In this document: positions 60,340 to 64,000 of the stretch, one piece after another | Layout: the number at the start of each line of letters is the position of its first letter | Numbering within the stretch: the first letter of the stretch is position 1 | Assembly: GCA_037179335.1 (NCBI GenBank) | Contig: JAKZHN010000005.1 | Span: 620,001-684,000 of the forward strand | Length of the DNA: 64,000 nucleotides | Source of the DNA: Cyclaneusma minus | Taxonomy: Eukaryota > Ascomycota > Leotiomycetes > Marthamycetales > Marthamycetaceae | Reading direction: 5' to 3' | The notes under the pieces: model-generated | The model's database searches: none | Told to the model about the DNA's origin: nothing | What the model saw: only the letters and a program-made list of their open reading frames with translations | Made by a program: the position numbers and the translations under genes

Positions 60340-63300
60340 TTAGTAGACTTCCAGAACATATCTGCCCTCGTCCTTGAGCTTCTCAATCTCCTTCCGTGGA
60401 TCAACCTTCTTGCCAGCCCCCTTCGCCTCATAAGCGATAGCCTCTTCCAGGACAGCCGTCACATCAGGAACCGGCCATGTAGGACCACACAAGTAGAACG
60501 CACCATCCTCCTTGATGTACGCCTTCGCGATATCATCAATAGTCTGGCGCATACGGTCCTGAATGTAGATCTTCTGCGGCTGATCGCGAGAGAATGCTCT
60601 GCCCAGCAAGGTAATGACACCCGCATCCTGGTAAGCTTCCCATTCTTCACCATACAAGTACTCTTCGCGCTGGTGACGAGAGCCCATGTAAAGCAAGATG
60701 GATCCAATGTCGACACCTTGAGCTTTCTGCATAGCACGGTACTGCACGAAAGCTCTGAATGGCGCCAGACCCGTTCCAAGACCGGCCATGATGAGAGGTG
60801 CGGAGTCCTTGGCTGGGAGTTTCATCACGGAAGGCTTGACGCTCGCGGTGACCTTGGAACCAATGGGTAGACGGCTCAAATATCTCGTTGCTTGACCGAA
60901 GCGGTCGCGGCCCTTGGGATCCACCCAGCTCACGACGACAATCATAAGAGCCACAGTGGTAGGGTTGACCTTTTGGGACGAGGCAATCGAGTATTCTCTT
61001 CGCTTCATCGGCGCCACAATGCGTGCGATGTCGTGGAAGGATGGCTTCGCGGATGTGAATTCAAGCAAGACATCGGCATATGTAACAGTGTCAACTTCTG
61101 CACGGCGCTGGAACTCTTTGAACCCCTCCGGTCCTCCCAGTGTCAAAAGCTCCTTCTTCTGGGCATCGTCACTGGCGAATTCTGCCAAGGCCTCGTAGAA
61201 GCGCTTGGGCGGCTTGCCGAAAATGTCAAGATTCTGCATCAAGCTTTGATAGACGGTCCGAGTCTCAAGAACATCAGGGTCCTCGCGTGATGGCACCTCG
61301 ACAACATCCTCGGGGTTCAGACCATAGAAGTCCATGAATTCCTCAACTTGCACGGGGTCATTCTCAGCGTGGATGCCAAGGGCCTCGCCAATGTCGTACT
61401 TGAGGCCGGAATCACCCAGGTCGAATTCAATGTGGAAGATGTTGCGGTCGTAGGTGATAGGAGTCAAACGTCGGTTCTCCTTGACAGTGATAGTGTAAGT
61501 CTTAGCCGTGAGGTCTGGGCGGAGAGCGGTCTTAGTGCCATAGGCCTCCTTGAAGATAAGACCTTTAGCAGCAGCTTTCCAGTCGCGGAGGAAGGCTGGT
61601 GGTTCCACTTCCTCGGTATTGAAACCGGTGAAACTGTTGGCACAGATCTCCGATGGGAGAGAAGGAACTTCGGCACCCTCTTCCACTTCTGACCAGGTCT
61701 CAGGAATGGAATAGGTCCTCAATGACTTTTCCAGATCCGCAAGGACCTCGTCTAGCACAGCCTTGTCGCCGTTGATAGCGGCCACCTTGTCGGTCGCTGA
61801 GCTCAAAAGTGCAGGGCGAGCAACTTTCAAGAAAGCTGCCTCAACGAGAAGGGCCTCGGCAACCTCATCCTTCTCCACTGCAGCTGAGAGCGTAGGATCC
61901 AAGATGTACAGTTCCACTTCCTTGGCACGCAGAGCCGTGCGCACATAGAAGGGAATTTTCTTCTCCAGATCCTCGTCTTTCACGCCAGAGAGTTTGACAA
62001 TGAGCTTGCCTCCCTTTTTTACGTTTTCTAACAGCGCAATTTCCTTGAAGAGCTTCTCATCACCAACAAATGTGACATCGGCCTGATCGATAGGGTAAGA
62101 AGCCTCGATCGACTTCTTGGAGGCGCGAATGTCGGTCTTTACAATACCACCTTGAATGAGGTTGTCATGGCTCTTGCTCACGAAAACGTTACCCGCAGAC
62201 TCGCCAGACAGCAGTTTGCTGATAACTGCTGGTGCAGTAGACGATACGGAACCATCTAAATCCACAGACGTGTACTGTTCGATCTCAGAGTCCAACAAAT
62301 ACGTCTTTTCTGTTGTCTCCACAGCCTTGCCAGTGAATTGATGGAAGATGGCGTTCATGAAGTTCGGAGTGATAATATACTCTCGGGCGTATTTCAAATC
62401 CACAACAGACGGGGCAGTCGCCCATTTGTCACTGAAAGAAACAGCGGCCAAAACATCCCTGAACAATAGGGATTGACAAGCAGAGTCGACAACAGCAAGT
62501 TTGTCATAGACCTGACCAAGAACGGCGATGTTGACAGCTGTTTCTGGGAGTGCTTTCAAGAACTCCTCTTCCACGAAAGGCATGTACACGCGCACGTTGA
62601 TGACTCCGACCTTGGCTCCCTCGGCAGAGAGCTTGCTCACAACCTGAGCAGCCAAAGAAGCCTCAACAGAGCCAAAAACCACAAAAACGGTCTCAGCTGC
62701 AGGTGATCCGTGGTATTCAAAAAGTTGATAGGCGGTACCAAGCTCTTCGTTGAAAGCATTCAGGAGTTGGCCAACAAGAACATCCGTGTGCCTTTTACCG
62801 GCTCCGGAGATAGCCTTCGAAACGTTTTTGTACACATTGTCCAAGCCGGCCTGATCTAGAACATCGACCACCCGCAGAGTGTCTCGTCCCACATTAACAC
62901 CATCGTAAGTGTGGATAGTCGGCAGGATCGAGGAGAGGATGGTAGCGAAGAGGGCCATGTGCTGGGCTTCGTAGGCGGACGAGCTGCAGACGAGACCAAG
63001 GCCCAAGTCCTCCGCCAAAGTCAGGGCAGAAATGTAGTCGGCCACGAGCCCCTTGGACGAAGCCGGCGCATAGTCCACAGCGGCGACATGCGCCACGAAA
63101 GGATTCGCAACAGAGTACAGCAGAGACAATTCGTCCAAAGCGCCGCGCAAGTGATGAAGGCTGGCAGATGAAGCCAAAAGGGACTGAGGAATACCGCGCT
63201 TTTTCAGGTCAAAGTCCTTGGAGAAGATGTATCCCAGGGCAATTGCGCCAGCGCCCGTCCGAGTCTGCATGGAGGAGACGTTGGTGGCGTAGCCATTGGT

Positions 63301-63594
63301 GTTGAGGACACCCTCCTGGGCCCATTGCTTGACAGCGACATCGAGATCGAAGGTTTCGGGCGAATAAGTGAACAGTTTGTCGCTCAAACTGTATGCGACT
63401 TGCTGGACGAGGGTTTGCGCGGTGAGGTAAGTCGGCCCGCTGATGTCTGCGAAGGCGATCTGCTGGCCAAAGGGCAAGGCGGAGGAGAATTGCTTGAATT
63501 GCTTCAGGGACGACGGCTCGTCCTTGCCTTGCTGGTTGTAGGTGCTCTTCAAGGTTTCGGCACCTTTCGGCTCCTGCTGCACGGCGGAAGGCAT
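60340..63594 (-). CDS. met10: Sulfite reductase (NADPH) flavoprotein alpha component
   Basis: A single exon of 1,084 residues, TAA at 60340-60342. The start is at MPSAVQQEPKG (63594); the open frame upstream of it has no conserved character. The N-terminal 450 residues resemble the pyruvate:ferredoxin-oxidoreductase-like part of Met10 (FADISGPTYLTAQTLVQQVA, GDTL-like VGRDTLRVVDV). The C-terminal half is a ferredoxin-NADP reductase module: FAD-binding RREYSIASSQ, NADPH-binding GLGTGLAPFRAFVQ, YMGSRHQREEYLYGEEW, YLCGPTWPVPDV, and the end EGRYVLEVY. With the Met5 haemoprotein it reduces sulfite to sulfide in sulfate assimilation. Length agrees with yeast Met10 (1,035). No flavodoxin Cys/FMN loop is obvious, as in other fungal alpha subunits. 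No frameshift. Confidence 0.95.
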   Translation of the reverse strand: MPSAVQQEPKGAETLKSTYNQQGKDEPSSLKQFKQFSSALPFGQQIAFADISGPTYLTAQTLVQQVAYSLSDKLFTYSPETFDLDVAVKQWAQEGVLNTNGYATNVSSMQTRTGAGAIALGYIFSKDFDLKKRGIPQSLLASSASLHHLRGALDELSLLYSVANPFVAHVAAVDYAPASSKGLVADYISALTLAEDLGLGLVCSSSAYEAQHMALFATILSSILPTIHTYDGVNVGRDTLRVVDVLDQAGLDNVYKNVSKAISGAGKRHTDVLVGQLLNAFNEELGTAYQLFEYHGSPAAETVFVVFGSVEASLAAQVVSKLSAEGAKVGVINVRVYMPFVEEEFLKALPETAVNIAVLGQVYDKLAVVDSACQSLLFRDVLAAVSFSDKWATAPSVVDLKYAREYIITPNFMNAIFHQFTGKAVETTEKTYLLDSEIEQYTSVDLDGSVSSTAPAVISKLLSGESAGNVFVSKSHDNLIQGGIVKTDIRASKKSIEASYPIDQADVTFVGDEKLFKEIALLENVKKGGKLIVKLSGVKDEDLEKKIPFYVRTALRAKEVELYILDPTLSAAVEKDEVAEALLVEAAFLKVARPALLSSATDKVAAINGDKAVLDEVLADLEKSLRTYSIPETWSEVEEGAEVPSLPSEICANSFTGFNTEEVEPPAFLRDWKAAAKGLIFKEAYGTKTALRPDLTAKTYTITVKENRRLTPITYDRNIFHIEFDLGDSGLKYDIGEALGIHAENDPVQVEEFMDFYGLNPEDVVEVPSREDPDVLETRTVYQSLMQNLDIFGKPPKRFYEALAEFASDDAQKKELLTLGGPEGFKEFQRRAEVDTVTYADVLLEFTSAKPSFHDIARIVAPMKRREYSIASSQKVNPTTVALMIVVVSWVDPKGRDRFGQATRYLSRLPIGSKVTASVKPSVMKLPAKDSAPLIMAGLGTGLAPFRAFVQYRAMQKAQGVDIGSILLYMGSRHQREEYLYGEEWEAYQDAGVITLLGRAFSRDQPQKIYIQDRMRQTIDDIAKAYIKEDGAFYLCGPTWPVPDVTAVLEEAIAYEAKGAGKKVDPRKEIEKLKDEGRYVLEVY

Positions 63595-64000
63595 CTTCTG
63601 CGGCCGTGTGACTTGACTCGAGAGATGCAACAATCGAATTGTTGCAACAGAGCAATTGACCGATTCAAGTTCAGTCAGTTGCAATTGACGCGATGAGAGG
63701 AACGAAGACTCGGACTCTCCAAAAATCAAAAACCGAGCGTCCCGTGCAGTGGCGTGCTCCAACAAAGGCAAAATTTATCAAGGGATTAATAATGCCCCAA
63801 GCAGAACATAAGAGGTCTGGACGATGCAGCGATCTCGGAGCCTTTTAGTGTATGTCGCTGCCGAGGACATCCGTTACAACCGAAGGATGTTTTCAGGGTC
63901 CTCCTGGCTCGCGAGAATCGCATTCCTAAATGCCATCATCCAGCCGTCAACTGAGAAATCGATGCCTCCCGCACTTCACATTGATGTTTCTTCATTGCTC
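63595..64000. promoter_or_regulatory. met10 promoter region
   Basis: This is upstream of the minus-strand met10 start, to the window edge. No second gene start is evident, and no CACGTG or other sulfur-regulator site can be called with confidence in these 400 bases. Confidence 0.4.

Overview
The window is nuclear DNA of a filamentous ascomycete (Pezizomycotina). The evidence is the many short introns (about 50-65 bp, GTAAGT-like donors, CTAAC/CTGAC branch sites), the fungal housekeeping proteins (Scp160, Vps27, Hbs1, Kar2/BiP with a terminal HDEL, Met10), and an extracellular pectin-side-chain esterase typical of plant-associated or saprotrophic moulds. I cannot name the species; a dothideomycete or leotiomycete would fit. 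Exon coordinates were derived by hand from splice signals and reading phase.

Layout. 1-0.5 kb: degenerate minisatellite. 2.5-5.3 kb (-): PAK/STE20-type kinase. 8.6-12.6 kb (+): Scp160/vigilin KH protein. 13.4-14.8 kb (-): secreted rhamnogalacturonan acetylesterase-like SGNH hydrolase. 16.1-19.8 kb (-): rhodanese-USP deubiquitinase of the Doa4/USP8 type, head to head with 20.4-22.8 kb (+) Vps27 of ESCRT-0. 23.9-26.6 kb (+): Hbs1 ribosome-rescue GTPase. 27.6-30.0 kb (+): ER Hsp70 Kar2/BiP. 30.6-32.3 kb (+): Rsm1/NIPA-like C3HC zinc-finger protein. 32.3-44.1 kb: gene-poor, with one small Ser-rich protein at 37.2 kb. 44.1-49.6 kb (+): 1,763-residue WD40/disordered protein. 51.8-52.5 kb (-): small predicted mitochondrial protein. 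53.8-54.7 kb (-): conserved fungal protein broken by an in-frame TAA. 57.0-58.9 kb (+): HNH-like/aminoglycoside-phosphotransferase fusion. 59.1-59.9 kb (-): serine hydrolase with a damaged or misread N-terminus. 60.3-63.6 kb (-): Met10, sulfite reductase flavoprotein subunit.

The left 32 kb is dense housekeeping sequence. Its most coherent functional group is the divergent deubiquitinase/Vps27 pair, both acting in ubiquitin-dependent endosomal sorting, followed by translation and ER quality control genes (Hbs1, BiP). The right half is more accessory.

The most unusual structure is a family of degenerate arrays with a 19-bp period (core AATATTC followed by a GATTACT-like stretch). It occurs at five places: 7.56, 13.17, 23.36, 29.27 (inside a BiP intron) and 33.08 kb. 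Two arrays sit inside elements sharing one terminal inverted repeat; one sits inside an element with a different, Tc1/mariner-like inverted repeat that also bounds a 521-bp element at 55.6 kb. The same internal repeat is therefore packaged in at least two kinds of small non-autonomous element, and also found with no visible ends.
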